Shown in pieces: positions 32,818 to 40,572 of a stretch of 40,572 bases of DNA (the first letter of the stretch is position 1; the number at the start of each line of letters is the position of its first letter). This DNA comes from Nitrospirota bacterium (GTDB lineage Bacteria; Nitrospirota; Thermodesulfovibrionia; Thermodesulfovibrionales; Magnetobacteriaceae). The position numbers and the translations under genes are program-made. Where the stretch lies: positions 1 through 40,572 of the forward strand of contig JADFXF010000013.1 in NCBI GenBank assembly GCA_015233685.1. Reading direction: 5' to 3'. The notes under the pieces are model-generated. The model had not been told where the DNA came from and did not search any database. It saw nothing but the letters and a program-made list of their open reading frames with translations.

Positions 32818-35511
32818 TTATCTCACCCCCATTGGTTGAGCCGACGTGTCGGGTTGATTTTCAACAGGCAGCGAAAAACTAAACACCGCGCCTCCGCCTT
32901 GCCTGTTTTGCGCGCTTATTTGTCCCCCGTGAGCAGTTATGACAGCGCGGCAGATGGTCAGCCCAAGCCCTATGCCCCCACCTTTGGAAGAGCTTCGCAC
33001 AAACTTATCGAATATCCGCTCCTCTTCACCGGGCGGCACCCCCGGCCCCCTGTCTTTGACTTCCACAACAACATTGGTTTCTTTAACGGCTGCCGAAAGC
33101 TCTATGGGTGTATCGTGCGCCGTGTATTTAATGGCGTTATCCAGGAGATTCATCATCACCTGCTCAATCAACAGCGGATCAAAAAAAAGCATCGGCAAGT
33201 CCTCCGGGAAATTCACCTCCACAGGTTTGTCTCCTATCTTTTCTGACAGGCGGTTAAGCGCGCCCCCAACGATTTCCTCGATAAACTGCCACTGTTTTTT
33301 TACAGTTATGCCCCCAGCCTCTATGCGTGTCATGTTGAGGATGTTTCGGATTATCTGGTTAAGATGCTCAGCCTCCTCGTATATGGTCAGAAGCAACTCA
33401 TGTTTTTCACTGGAATTGAAGGCCATGTCTTTTTCAAGCAGGGTGGAGGCAGACCCGGTAATGGCCGCAAGGGGTGTGCGCAGATCATGTGAGATGGCGC
33501 TGAGAAGTGTATTGCGAAGGGTTTCAGTTTCAGCTTTCAGGAGGGCCTGTTGAGCCTCGTTTGAAAGCATTATCCGCTCTATGGTTACAGCTGTCTGGTT
33601 TGCAAAACTCTCCAATATGTGAATTTGTCCCTGATCAAAATACTCCTGACCAGGCTCAATAAGCACGCCTAATACCCCTACGGCCTTAGCTCCCGCAACA
33701 AGCGGCAGGTACATCGCCTTTGCGCCGGAGAGTGTGTCCGTAGAAAAACCAGCCCGCTGTTTGTGGTCGAAACACCATTTTGCAACGCTATGTTCCTTTT
33801 GATCAAGCGTAACGCCATCAGATGTAGCCGCCTTAAGCCCCAGCCTTCCCATCTCATCAGGAAGCAACACAAGCGAAGCGCAGGATAAGACCTCAGTTAC
33901 ATGATTTATGACCAGTGCGCATACATGGTCAATGTCCTGCTCGTTAACCAGCCCGCGGCTTAGGTTATAGAGTGACGCGGTTGTTTGCTGGCGCTGCCGC
34001 GCAACATCGGCCTGTGCCTTAACCCGTGACGTAAGTCTGCTGATAACAAGCGCTATGGAAAACATTACGGCAAACGTAACAAGATATCCTGGAGAGGCTA
34101 TTTCAAAGCTATAACGTGGAGGTACGAAGAAAAAATCAAACGCTAAAACACCAAATAACGCAGTCAGGAAAGACGGCACTTTCCCTGCCCGCGTCGCCGT
34201 AAACACCACCCCAAGCAGATAAACCATAGCAATGTCTGCCAATGCGACATATTGGTACATCAACTGGTCAACGGCGGTACATATCGCAACTGTGGTGACA
34301 CTAAGTGTAATATCTCTCATTGCCAGTTTCTGTTTTTTTGATTTTATAGCCGGCGCAGGTATTGGCTGCCCCTTATCGCCGCTTATCACGTACACATCAA
34401 TATCGCCGCTTCCACGCACTATCTCATCCAGCATAGAGCCAAATATAATATCTTTCCAGCGAGGGTGCGCGGGCTTGCCAATGATTATCTTTGTAACATT
34501 GCGGCTTCTGGCATAGTGCAGGATTTCCTCGCTGGCCTTTTGAGCGGTCAGAGTTACGGTTTCAGCGCCAAGGGTTTCGGCTAAGCGAATATGACCGGCA
34601 AGTTTTATAAGGTCAGCCTTAGTGGGTTTTACCTTTGATGGGGCTTCCACGTTAACGGCTATCCACTCGGCTCTCAGGCCGGTGGCCATTCTCTTTGCCG
34701 CCCTTATCAGGCGTATGGAGCGTGGATTTGAACTTATGCTTACCAGAATCCGCTCGGAGGCCGGCCACACCTCTTTGACGCTCTTTCCCTCACGATAACT
34801 CTGCATCTGCTCATCAACGCGCCCGGCGGTTGTGCGAAGGGCAAGTTCTCTGAGGGCAAGCAGGTTGCCCATCCTGAAAAAATTCCCCCTTGCCGCATCT
34901 GCAAGCTCAGGCATATAGACCTTGCCATCCTTAAGCCGTTGTAATAACTCATCCGGGGTGATATCAACAAGCGCAATCTCATCTGCCCGTTCTATGACTA
35001 AATCAGGCAGCGTCTCCCTTATCTCTATGCCGGTAATTTGTGTAACAACATCGCTGAGGCTCTCCACATGCTGAACATTGAGCGTGGAGTAAACATCCAT
35101 ACCGGCTTCAAGGAGTTCAAACACGTCTTGCCATCTCTTTTTGTGGCGGCTCTCCGGGGCGTTAGTATGGGCAAGTTCATCCATAAGGATGAGCGCGGGG
35201 GCGCGCCTAAGGGCTTGGTCAATGTCAAATTCATACAAGACAGAGCCGCGGTATTCGATTCCCTTACGTTGTATTACCTCAAGGCCGTCAAGGAGTTGCT
35301 CTGTTTCTTTGCGTTTGTGCGTCTCCACTATTCCAACGATGACATCCACGCCTTCAGATTTCTTTTGCCTTGCGGCCTCAAGCATGGCATAGGTCTTTCC
35401 CACGCCGGGGGCTGAGCCGAAGAATATCTTCAGATTGCCCTGTCGTTTACGCGCCTCGTCCTGTTTAAACTGTGCCAACAGGGCATCAGGCGATGGCCTT
35501 TGTTCTTCCAT
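32818..35511 (-). CDS. kdpD: KdpD, potassium sensor histidine kinase
   Basis: An 897-residue sensor kinase. In order: a cytoplasmic KdpD domain with Walker A GSAPGVGKT (32-40) and DELAHTNAPESRHKKRWQDV (111-130), a universal-stress-protein-like domain (about 254-378), four membrane segments (about 400-490), a GAF domain (about 510-645), HisKA with His675 (SAISHDLRTPLA), and the ATPase with NLLDNAIKYTAH, DRGPGVPPGEEERIFDKF and GIGLGLTICRAV. All key residues are present and the length matches E. coli KdpD (894). It controls KdpE. The gene lies 90 bases after the coiled-coil gene. Confidence 0.97.
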   Translation of the reverse strand: MEEQRPSPDALLAQFKQDEARKRQGNLKIFFGSAPGVGKTYAMLEAARQKKSEGVDVIVGIVETHKRKETEQLLDGLEVIQRKGIEYRGSVLYEFDIDQALRRAPALILMDELAHTNAPESRHKKRWQDVFELLEAGMDVYSTLNVQHVESLSDVVTQITGIEIRETLPDLVIERADEIALVDITPDELLQRLKDGKVYMPELADAARGNFFRMGNLLALRELALRTTAGRVDEQMQSYREGKSVKEVWPASERILVSISSNPRSIRLIRAAKRMATGLRAEWIAVNVEAPSKVKPTKADLIKLAGHIRLAETLGAETVTLTAQKASEEILHYARSRNVTKIIIGKPAHPRWKDIIFGSMLDEIVRGSGDIDVYVISGDKGQPIPAPAIKSKKQKLAMRDITLSVTTVAICTAVDQLMYQYVALADIAMVYLLGVVFTATRAGKVPSFLTALFGVLAFDFFFVPPRYSFEIASPGYLVTFAVMFSIALVISRLTSRVKAQADVARQRQQTTASLYNLSRGLVNEQDIDHVCALVINHVTEVLSCASLVLLPDEMGRLGLKAATSDGVTLDQKEHSVAKWCFDHKQRAGFSTDTLSGAKAMYLPLVAGAKAVGVLGVLIEPGQEYFDQGQIHILESFANQTAVTIERIMLSNEAQQALLKAETETLRNTLLSAISHDLRTPLAAITGSASTLLEKDMAFNSSEKHELLLTIYEEAEHLNQIIRNILNMTRIEAGGITVKKQWQFIEEIVGGALNRLSEKIGDKPVEVNFPEDLPMLFFDPLLIEQVMMNLLDNAIKYTAHDTPIELSAAVKETNVVVEVKDRGPGVPPGEEERIFDKFVRSSSKGGGIGLGLTICRAVITAHGGQISAQNRQGGGAVFSFSLPVENQPDTSAQPMGVR

Positions 35512-35579
35512 ATCGTCCCTATTTTCTCACTTTTTAGGCGCCATGATTGCGGTTGATGAGTGGATTAACAGCTTATATC

Positions 35580-35617
35580 AAATTACTTTATAAAAAACAA
35601 ATCACTTTATAAAAAAC
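35580..35617. repeat. 19-base tandem duplication at a gene end
   Basis: AAATTACTTTATAAAAAAC (35580-35598) and AAATCACTTTATAAAAAAC (35599-35617) differ at one base. The second copy contains the stop codon of the minus-strand coiled-coil gene (35602-35604). The duplicated unit thus encodes the last residues, and the extra copy lies past the stop. Confidence 0.7.
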
Positions 35618-35949
35618 TTTAGGGCGGCTATCATTATGCCGATTTGACTTGCCCAGAAGGCAAGCATCCACTTGATGGAATCTACTTTGGATTTCTCGAT
35701 TTCGGCCTTGATAGATTCTACTTTGATTTCAAGTTTGGACATATTGTCTTTTACTTCCCTAAGGTCGTCTTTCACTTCCCTAAGGTCGTCTTTAGTTGCC
35801 ATATTGTCTTTCACTTCCCTAAGGTCGTCTTTAGTTGCCGTGTTCCAACGAGACCCCAGCCCCACTTCACTGATAACGGTGATTAAATCGTCAACGCCGT
35901 CATCACCCAACTTCTCTCGTAATGATCTTGGTATTGCTATCACGCTCAT
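35602..35949 (-). CDS. Repeat-rich coiled-coil protein with C-terminal anchor, between kdpC and kdpD
   Basis: A 115-residue protein that resembles DUF1640/CCDC90-like short coiled-coil proteins. It has a basic/polar N-terminus (SVIAIPRSLREKLGDDGVDDL), then heptad repeats ATKDDLREVKDNM, ATKDDLREVKD and DLREVKDNM (about residues 38-70), a further coiled-coil stretch, and one membrane segment near the end (SIKWMLAFWASQIGIMIAALKFF). The repeats are nearly identical at the DNA level, so they expanded recently. It is placed inside the kdp operon on the same strand; a role in the operon is not shown. Start ATG at 35949. Confidence 0.75.
   Translation of the reverse strand: MSVIAIPRSLREKLGDDGVDDLITVISEVGLGSRWNTATKDDLREVKDNMATKDDLREVKDDLREVKDNMSKLEIKVESIKAEIEKSKVDSIKWMLAFWASQIGIMIAALKFFIK
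35753..35832. repeat. Three 20-base direct repeats in coiled-coil gene
   Basis: ACTTCCCTAAGGTCGTCTTT occurs at 35753-35772, 35774-35793 and 35813-35832, all three identical. Spacings of 21 and 39 bases are multiples of three, so heptad-coding units expanded in frame. Confidence 0.85.
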
Positions 35950-35958
35950 GCCCTTACT

Positions 35959-36061
35959 ATATCATATCCCATGATATATTTCAACACCAGGGCAAACGAA
36001 CTACAAGCGTATTGCTCTTGCAGACAACAAATAACACATTCCTATCGTAGTACGTTTGCCC
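35959..36061. repeat. Nested inverted repeats upstream of coiled-coil gene
   Basis: A 7-bp palindrome ATATCAT-N5-ATGATAT (35959-35977) lies just outside the minus-strand ATG. Next is a 15-base inverted repeat: GGGCAAACGAACTAC (35990-36004) and GTAGTACGTTTGCCC (36047-36061), with one mismatch and 42 bases between. The first may be an operator. The second resembles the ends of a small mobile-type element. Neither is long enough to code for a protein. Confidence 0.6.
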
Positions 36062-36077
36062 CGGCTTTGTATCAGGT

Positions 36078-36668
36078 TTATTTACGCCTGGGTCGTCCAA
36101 CTCCTATGTCATCCAGGGCCATGTTCAATTTTACAACGTTAACTACCGGATCTCCCAAAATCCCCAACTGCCGGGATTCTTTATAAGTCTCGACCAGCGA
36201 CAAAACCAGACCCTCGCCTATACCTCTTTGTTTCGCAACGCGGCGCACCTGATAAAGCGCCGCCGCGGGGCTGATATGAGGGTCAAGGCCGCTTCCTGAC
36301 GCGGTGATTAAATCAACTGGTATTGGCTGCGTGTTTTCGGGGTCAGCCGCCTTTAACGCGGCAATCCTGTCAGATAATGCCTTCTGAAGGTCGGGATTGT
36401 TTTGGCCCAGGTTCGACCCCGAAGATGAGCTGGCGTTATATGGATACGGCGTAGTGGCAGACGGCCTGCTCCAAAAATACCTGGGATCGCTAAATGGCTG
36501 CCCTATGAGGGCAGACCCAACAGCCTTGCCATTTTTTTCAATAATGCTTCCGTTTGCCTTATCCGGAAAAAGCACCTGTGAGACGCCTGTCATTGCCATA
36601 GGGTAAATAATCCCTAACATTACCGTAAATACAACCAGTGATATGATGGACGTTCTGATAACTGCCAT
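36078..36668 (-). CDS. kdpC: KdpC, potassium-transporting ATPase subunit C
   Basis: A 196-residue single-pass membrane subunit that stabilises the KdpA-KdpB complex and aids ATP binding. The N-terminal anchor (VIRTSIISLVVFTVMLGIIYPM) is followed by family motifs GSALIGQPFSDPRYFWSRPSAT, the conserved NASSSSGSNLGQNNP, and DLITASGSGLDPHISPAAALYQVRRVAKQRGI. The length and motifs match KdpC. It is 13 bases downstream of kdpB in operon order kdpA-kdpB-kdpC. Confidence 0.97.
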   Translation of the reverse strand: MAVIRTSIISLVVFTVMLGIIYPMAMTGVSQVLFPDKANGSIIEKNGKAVGSALIGQPFSDPRYFWSRPSATTPYPYNASSSSGSNLGQNNPDLQKALSDRIAALKAADPENTQPIPVDLITASGSGLDPHISPAAALYQVRRVAKQRGIGEGLVLSLVETYKESRQLGILGDPVVNVVKLNMALDDIGVGRPRRK

Positions 36669-36681
36669 AATCTATCCTCCT

Positions 36682-38751
36682 TTAAAATATATTCAACACA
36701 CCGATTAACATATCAATTAACTTTATCCCAACAAACGGCACGACAACGCCTCCAAGCCCGTAAATCAGAAGGTTATTCCTTAAGAGGGCATGAGCGCCGA
36801 GCGGGCGGTATTTTACACCTCTGAGGGCAAGTGGAATTAATATCACGATAATAATGGCGTTAAAGATTACAGCCGACAGTATAGCGCTGTGAGGGGTGGC
36901 CAATCTCATGATATTAAGCGTGCCAAGTTCAGGGTAAATACCTAAAAACGCCGCGGGCAGAATGGCAAAGTACTTTGCCACGTCGTTAGCAATGCTAAAT
37001 GTGGTCAACGTGCCGCGGGTAATGAGGAGCTGCTTGCCGATTTCAACAATTTCTATGAGCTTGGTCGGGTTAGAGTCCAGATCAACCATGTTGCCGGCCT
37101 CTTTAGCCGCCTGAGTCCCTGTGTTCATCGCAACGGCGACATCGGCCTGGGCAAGGGCAGGGGCATCGTTTGTGCCATCGCCTGTCATGGCGACTAATTT
37201 GCCGCCTGTCTGATAGTCGCGTATGAGTTTTAATTTGGCCTCAGGGGTTGCCTCGGCCAGAAAATCGTCAACTCCGGCGTCGGCCGCAACCGCGGCTGCC
37301 GTGAGGGGATTGTCGCCGGTAATCATAATGGTCTTGATTCCCATGTTCCTGAGCTCAGCAAATCGCTCCTTTATGCCCCCCTTAACTATATCCTTCAGAC
37401 GAATGACGCCTAAAACGCTTTTCCCCTGTGCCACAACTAATGGGGTAGCACCCTCACGGGCTATGCCCTCTACGATGTTTATGACCTCAGCGGGGAATAT
37501 CCCGCCCTGTTTTTTTACATACTCAGCAACGGCATCTGAGGCACCCTTGCGTATCTCTACCCCGTCCATGTTTACACCGCTCATGCGTGTGTGCGCGGAA
37601 AACGGCACGAATACGGCGTGAAGAGTGCTTATATTGCGCTCTCTGATGCCATATTCATTTTTGGCAAGGACGACTATGCTTCGACCTTCTGGGGTTTCAT
37701 CCGCAAGTGACGCAAGTTGAGCCGCATCGGCAAGAGTTTTTATCTCTATCCCCTTTACAGGTATAAACTCAGTGGCGTGTCTGTTGCCAAGCGTTATAGT
37801 GCCGGTCTTATCCAGCAGCAATACATCCACATCCCCCGCGGCCTCCACTGCCCGCCCCGACATGGCTATTACGTTAGCCTGTATCATCCTGTCCATACCA
37901 GCAATCCCGATAGCGGAGAGAAGCCCCCCTATTGTTGTGGGAATAAGGCAAACCAACAGGGCCGCTACCGTCGTTACGGAGACAGGACTGCCATGTGAAA
38001 CCGCCTTAACGCTGAAAATAGAAAACGGTACTATCGTAACCGTGGCTATCAGAAAGATGATAGTAAGCCCGGCAAGCAAGATATCGAGGGCTATCTCGTT
38101 GGGTGTTTTTTGTCTTTTTGCACCCTCAACCATAGAAATCATCTTGTCAATAAAGGTTTCACCCGGGTTAGCGCTTATCTTAATTACTAACCAGTCGGAC
38201 ACAACAAGGGTGCCCCCGGTAACGGCGCTCCTGTCGCCGCCGCTTTCTCTTATTACAGGGGCGCTTTCTCCGGTTATGGCGCTTTCATTTACCGAGGCAA
38301 CGCCCTCAATTACTTCGCCGTCGCTTGGGATTATATCCCCTGCCTCAACAAGTACGCAGTCGCCTTTTCTAAGCTTTGGCGACACTACGAGGGTTACTGT
38401 GGCGTTACGTCTGGGTGCAGAGAGCAGCTTTGCCTGAATATCGCGTCTGCTGTTTCGGAGGTTTTCAGCCTGAGCCTTCCCCCTGCCCTCTGCCATTGAC
38501 TCCGCGAAGTTAGCAAATATCACGGTAAACCAGAGCCACAGAGACACGGCCAATATAAACGACGGCGGGTCCCCCGATGGTTTCGAAAGAGAATAGACAA
38601 AAAGCGCCATTGTGAGAATGCTTCCAATCTCTACGACAAACATAACGGGTTTACGAATCTGGTATAGTGGATTTAACTTAATAACCGAGTCAACGGATGC
38701 CCTGGCGATGAGACGCCAATCGAAAAGATTCTGTTTTACTTTTGCTGTCAT
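36682..38751 (-). CDS. kdpB: KdpB, P-type ATPase subunit
   Basis: A 689-residue P-type ATPase that drives KdpA-mediated potassium uptake. Phosphorylation is at Asp314 in DKTGTIT. TGES (160-163) is the actuator loop, whose Ser is an inhibitory phosphorylation site in E. coli. GASDAV lies in the nucleotide domain, and [10 protein letters not shown] and [24 protein letters not shown] mark the hinge and cation coupling. Membrane segments flank these. KdpB length and motifs are complete, and it is adjacent to kdpA (21 bases). Confidence 0.98.
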   Translation of the reverse strand: MTAKVKQNLFDWRLIARASVDSVIKLNPLYQIRKPVMFVVEIGSILTMALFVYSLSKPSGDPPSFILAVSLWLWFTVIFANFAESMAEGRGKAQAENLRNSRRDIQAKLLSAPRRNATVTLVVSPKLRKGDCVLVEAGDIIPSDGEVIEGVASVNESAITGESAPVIRESGGDRSAVTGGTLVVSDWLVIKISANPGETFIDKMISMVEGAKRQKTPNEIALDILLAGLTIIFLIATVTIVPFSIFSVKAVSHGSPVSVTTVAALLVCLIPTTIGGLLSAIGIAGMDRMIQANVIAMSGRAVEAAGDVDVLLLDKTGTITLGNRHATEFIPVKGIEIKTLADAAQLASLADETPEGRSIVVLAKNEYGIRERNISTLHAVFVPFSAHTRMSGVNMDGVEIRKGASDAVAEYVKKQGGIFPAEVINIVEGIAREGATPLVVAQGKSVLGVIRLKDIVKGGIKERFAELRNMGIKTIMITGDNPLTAAAVAADAGVDDFLAEATPEAKLKLIRDYQTGGKLVAMTGDGTNDAPALAQADVAVAMNTGTQAAKEAGNMVDLDSNPTKLIEIVEIGKQLLITRGTLTTFSIANDVAKYFAILPAAFLGIYPELGTLNIMRLATPHSAILSAVIFNAIIIVILIPLALRGVKYRPLGAHALLRNNLLIYGLGGVVVPFVGIKLIDMLIGVLNIF

Positions 38752-38772
38752 ATGCTCATCCCTCCTATTTTT

Positions 38773-40563
38773 TTATTTAACAGTCATGAAGTGTTCCGCT
38801 ATAGGCCCCAGTGAAAGGCCAGGCAGAAACGTTAATGCCCCAACTATAATAATTACCCCTATCAAAAAAACCACAAACAGGGGCGTATGGGTAGGCAAGG
38901 TACCTGAACCTGTCGGCACGTATTTTTTTCTTGCCAGAGACCCCGCCACCGCAAGTACGGGGACAATTACGCCAAATCTCCCCAATATCATAACAACCGC
39001 AAGCGATACGTTGTAGAAGGGCGTATTTGCGGACAGCCCGGCAAAGGCGCTACCGTTGTTATTGGAGCACGATGAGAACGCGTATAGAATTTCTGAAAAC
39101 CCATGCGGGCCGGGATTAGCAATGCCCGCTATCCCGTCTTTTAGGACAACAGCTATGGCCGTGCCCAAAAGGACACAGACGGCGGGAATCAGGATAACCA
39201 GCGACGCCATTTTCATCTCGAAGGCCTCGACCTTTTTCCCCAGATACTCAGGTGTGCGCCCTACCATAAGCCCTGCGATGAATACGGAAATCACGACAAA
39301 TATGATCATCCCATAAAGCCCCGAACCCACGCCGCCGAAGACTATTTCACCCAGTTGCATAAGAAACATCGGGACAAGCCCGCCTAATGGGCTGAAAGAA
39401 TCGTGCATGGCATTAACCGAGCCGTTTGACGCGGCAGTAGTAACGGTGGCCCAAAGGGCAGAGTTTGCAACTCCTATCCTGGCCTCCTTACCCTCCATAT
39501 TGCCGTCAGAGGTTAAAGCCGCGCCCAGGCCCTTAACATAAGGCGCGTCAACTGTCTCGCTGTGATAGCATAGCACCAGCAGGGGTATGAGAATCACAAA
39601 CATAGCAATAATCAGCGCCCACCCCTGGCGGGTATCTCCTACCATCTTGCCAAAGGTATAGCAAAGTGCCGCCGGTATGAGTAATATGGCAAGGACTTCC
39701 AAGAAATTGGAAAGAGGCGTGGGGTTTTCGTATGGATGGGCGGAGTTTACGTTAAAAAAACCGCCGCCGTTGGTGCCGAGCTGTTTAATGGCTATCTGCG
39801 AGGCCGTCGGGCCGCCGGGGATTGATTGTTCCGCCATTTCGGCTGGTTCAGTTTTGTCTTTGCCGGCGGAGTCTTTAACGGTATTGCCCTGAGCATCCAC
39901 AATTGGTTTGTCGTACGTTACCTTTTGCATAAGAGGTACGGTTTGATAGGGTTTAAGGTTCTGAACAACCCCCTGAGACACCAGGACAATCGTAAACAGT
40001 ATCGAAAGGGGTAAGAGTATATACAAGGTAGAACGCGTAAGGTCAACCCAAAAATTACCGATTGTTTGAACGCTTCGTCTGGTAAATCCCCTTATTAACG
40101 CGACCAGCACGGCCATGCCGGTTGCGGCGGACAGAAAATTATGAAGGCCAAGTCCGGCCATTTGAGTAAGATAACTCATCGTTGACTCCCCGCCGTAACC
40201 CTGCCAGTTAGTGTTGGTCAAAAAACTTACCGCCGTGTTTAAAGACGAATCCCACGACACGGCAGGAAATCCCTGCGGATTGAGCGGCAGATGGCTCTGG
40301 AAGCGTTGCTGAATGTATAAGACTATCGCCCCGACAAGGCTGAACACTAAAACAGACGCCGTATATCGCTTCCATGACATATCCTCCTCGCAGCATTTCG
40401 AGCCAAACAAGCGGTACAAGAGCCTTTCGACTGGTTTCAAAAGTGAAGTGAACATATTTGGCGTGCCTTCATATACCGCCGCCATGTAGCCGCCCAGGGG
40501 TTTAACCAACAATCCCAGGACGATAAAATACAACACTATCTGGAGTAATCCGTTTTCTGTCAT
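38773..40563 (-). CDS. kdpA: KdpA, potassium-binding and -translocating subunit
   Basis: A 596-residue channel-like subunit of the superfamily of K+ transporters, with ten or so membrane segments. Selectivity-filter segments are visible in the expected four repeats: NWQGYGGE, QLGTNGGGFF, ATVTTAASNGSVNAMHDSFSPLGG and SCSNNNGSAFAGL. Length and motifs match the family (E. coli 557), with a slightly longer loop (about 227-250: DSAGKDKTEPAEMAEQSIPGG). The start lies 9 bases from the window edge, so an upstream kdpF, if present, is outside. Confidence 0.97.
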   Translation of the reverse strand: MTENGLLQIVLYFIVLGLLVKPLGGYMAAVYEGTPNMFTSLLKPVERLLYRLFGSKCCEEDMSWKRYTASVLVFSLVGAIVLYIQQRFQSHLPLNPQGFPAVSWDSSLNTAVSFLTNTNWQGYGGESTMSYLTQMAGLGLHNFLSAATGMAVLVALIRGFTRRSVQTIGNFWVDLTRSTLYILLPLSILFTIVLVSQGVVQNLKPYQTVPLMQKVTYDKPIVDAQGNTVKDSAGKDKTEPAEMAEQSIPGGPTASQIAIKQLGTNGGGFFNVNSAHPYENPTPLSNFLEVLAILLIPAALCYTFGKMVGDTRQGWALIIAMFVILIPLLVLCYHSETVDAPYVKGLGAALTSDGNMEGKEARIGVANSALWATVTTAASNGSVNAMHDSFSPLGGLVPMFLMQLGEIVFGGVGSGLYGMIIFVVISVFIAGLMVGRTPEYLGKKVEAFEMKMASLVILIPAVCVLLGTAIAVVLKDGIAGIANPGPHGFSEILYAFSSCSNNNGSAFAGLSANTPFYNVSLAVVMILGRFGVIVPVLAVAGSLARKKYVPTGSGTLPTHTPLFVVFLIGVIIIVGALTFLPGLSLGPIAEHFMTVK

Positions 40564-40572
40564 ATTAAAACA

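Noticed and set aside
35753-35832. CRISPR-like direct repeats
   Set aside because: Only three copies, irregular spacers of 1 and 19 bases, and the repeats are in-frame coding heptads.

Overview
The window is a stretch of bacterial chromosome of moderate GC. It suggests an anaerobic, sulfur-respiring, diderm bacterium. The evidence is a complete dsrMKJOP operon for sulfite/sulfate reduction, a polysulfide/thiosulfate-reductase-like molybdoenzyme operon, several Tat-exported iron-sulfur proteins, and a lipid A acyltransferase-type enzyme implying an outer membrane. The gene mix fits Nitrospirota (Thermodesulfovibrionia-like) or a Desulfobacterota relative. This placement is inference; no rRNA is present to settle it.

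Region 1 (1-8.0 kb, plus strand) is housekeeping: the 3' part of lepA, lepB, a small membrane protein, riboflavin synthesis (ribE, ribBA, ribH), nusB, a metallophosphoesterase, purB and an LpxL-like acyltransferase. The genes are tightly packed, many with 4-base ATGA overlaps. Region 2 (8.0-9.6 kb) is a scarred junction: a MntA nucleotidyltransferase with a truncated HepT partner, a tandem repeat resembling insertion-sequence ends, a periplasmic rhodanese and a DUF805 protein.

Region 3 (9.6-15.6 kb) holds a Psr/Phs-like operon (Tat-exported molybdopterin subunit, four-cluster ferredoxin subunit, small lipoprotein, NrfD-type membrane subunit). It is followed by a PAS-GAF-PAS-HD-GYP cyclic-di-GMP phosphodiesterase gene broken by an apparent one-base frameshift. 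Region 4 (15.6-21.9 kb) starts with a promoter overlapped by a CRP/FNR-type palindrome, then a two-CW cysteine-rich protein, an RsbRD_N-type protein and dsrMKJOP, closed by a strong terminator hairpin.

Region 5 (22.0-27.9 kb) is the most unusual part. It encodes a stand-alone receiver protein, a receiver domain fused to a NuoE-type [2Fe-2S] subunit, a NuoF-like flavoprotein whose conserved NADE loop is shortened and altered, and a NuoG/formate-dehydrogenase-like subunit lacking the Cys/Sec molybdenum ligand. No hydrogenase, membrane complex I subunit or intact formate dehydrogenase accompanies them. It looks like a soluble diaphorase-type electron-transfer module under two-component control, next to dsrMKJOP.

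Region 6 (27.9-30.9 kb) has a FixH/YtkA-like exported protein, a Tat-exported DUF362 protein and a NapH-NapG-like fusion polyferredoxin. Region 7 (30.9-32.1 kb) is AT-richer accessory DNA with an unrecognised small protein and a Uma2-family protein. Region 8 (32.1-40.6 kb, minus strand) is the high-affinity potassium uptake operon kdpABC-x-kdpDE, where x is a repeat-rich coiled-coil membrane protein between kdpC and kdpD. No tRNA, rRNA or CRISPR array was seen.
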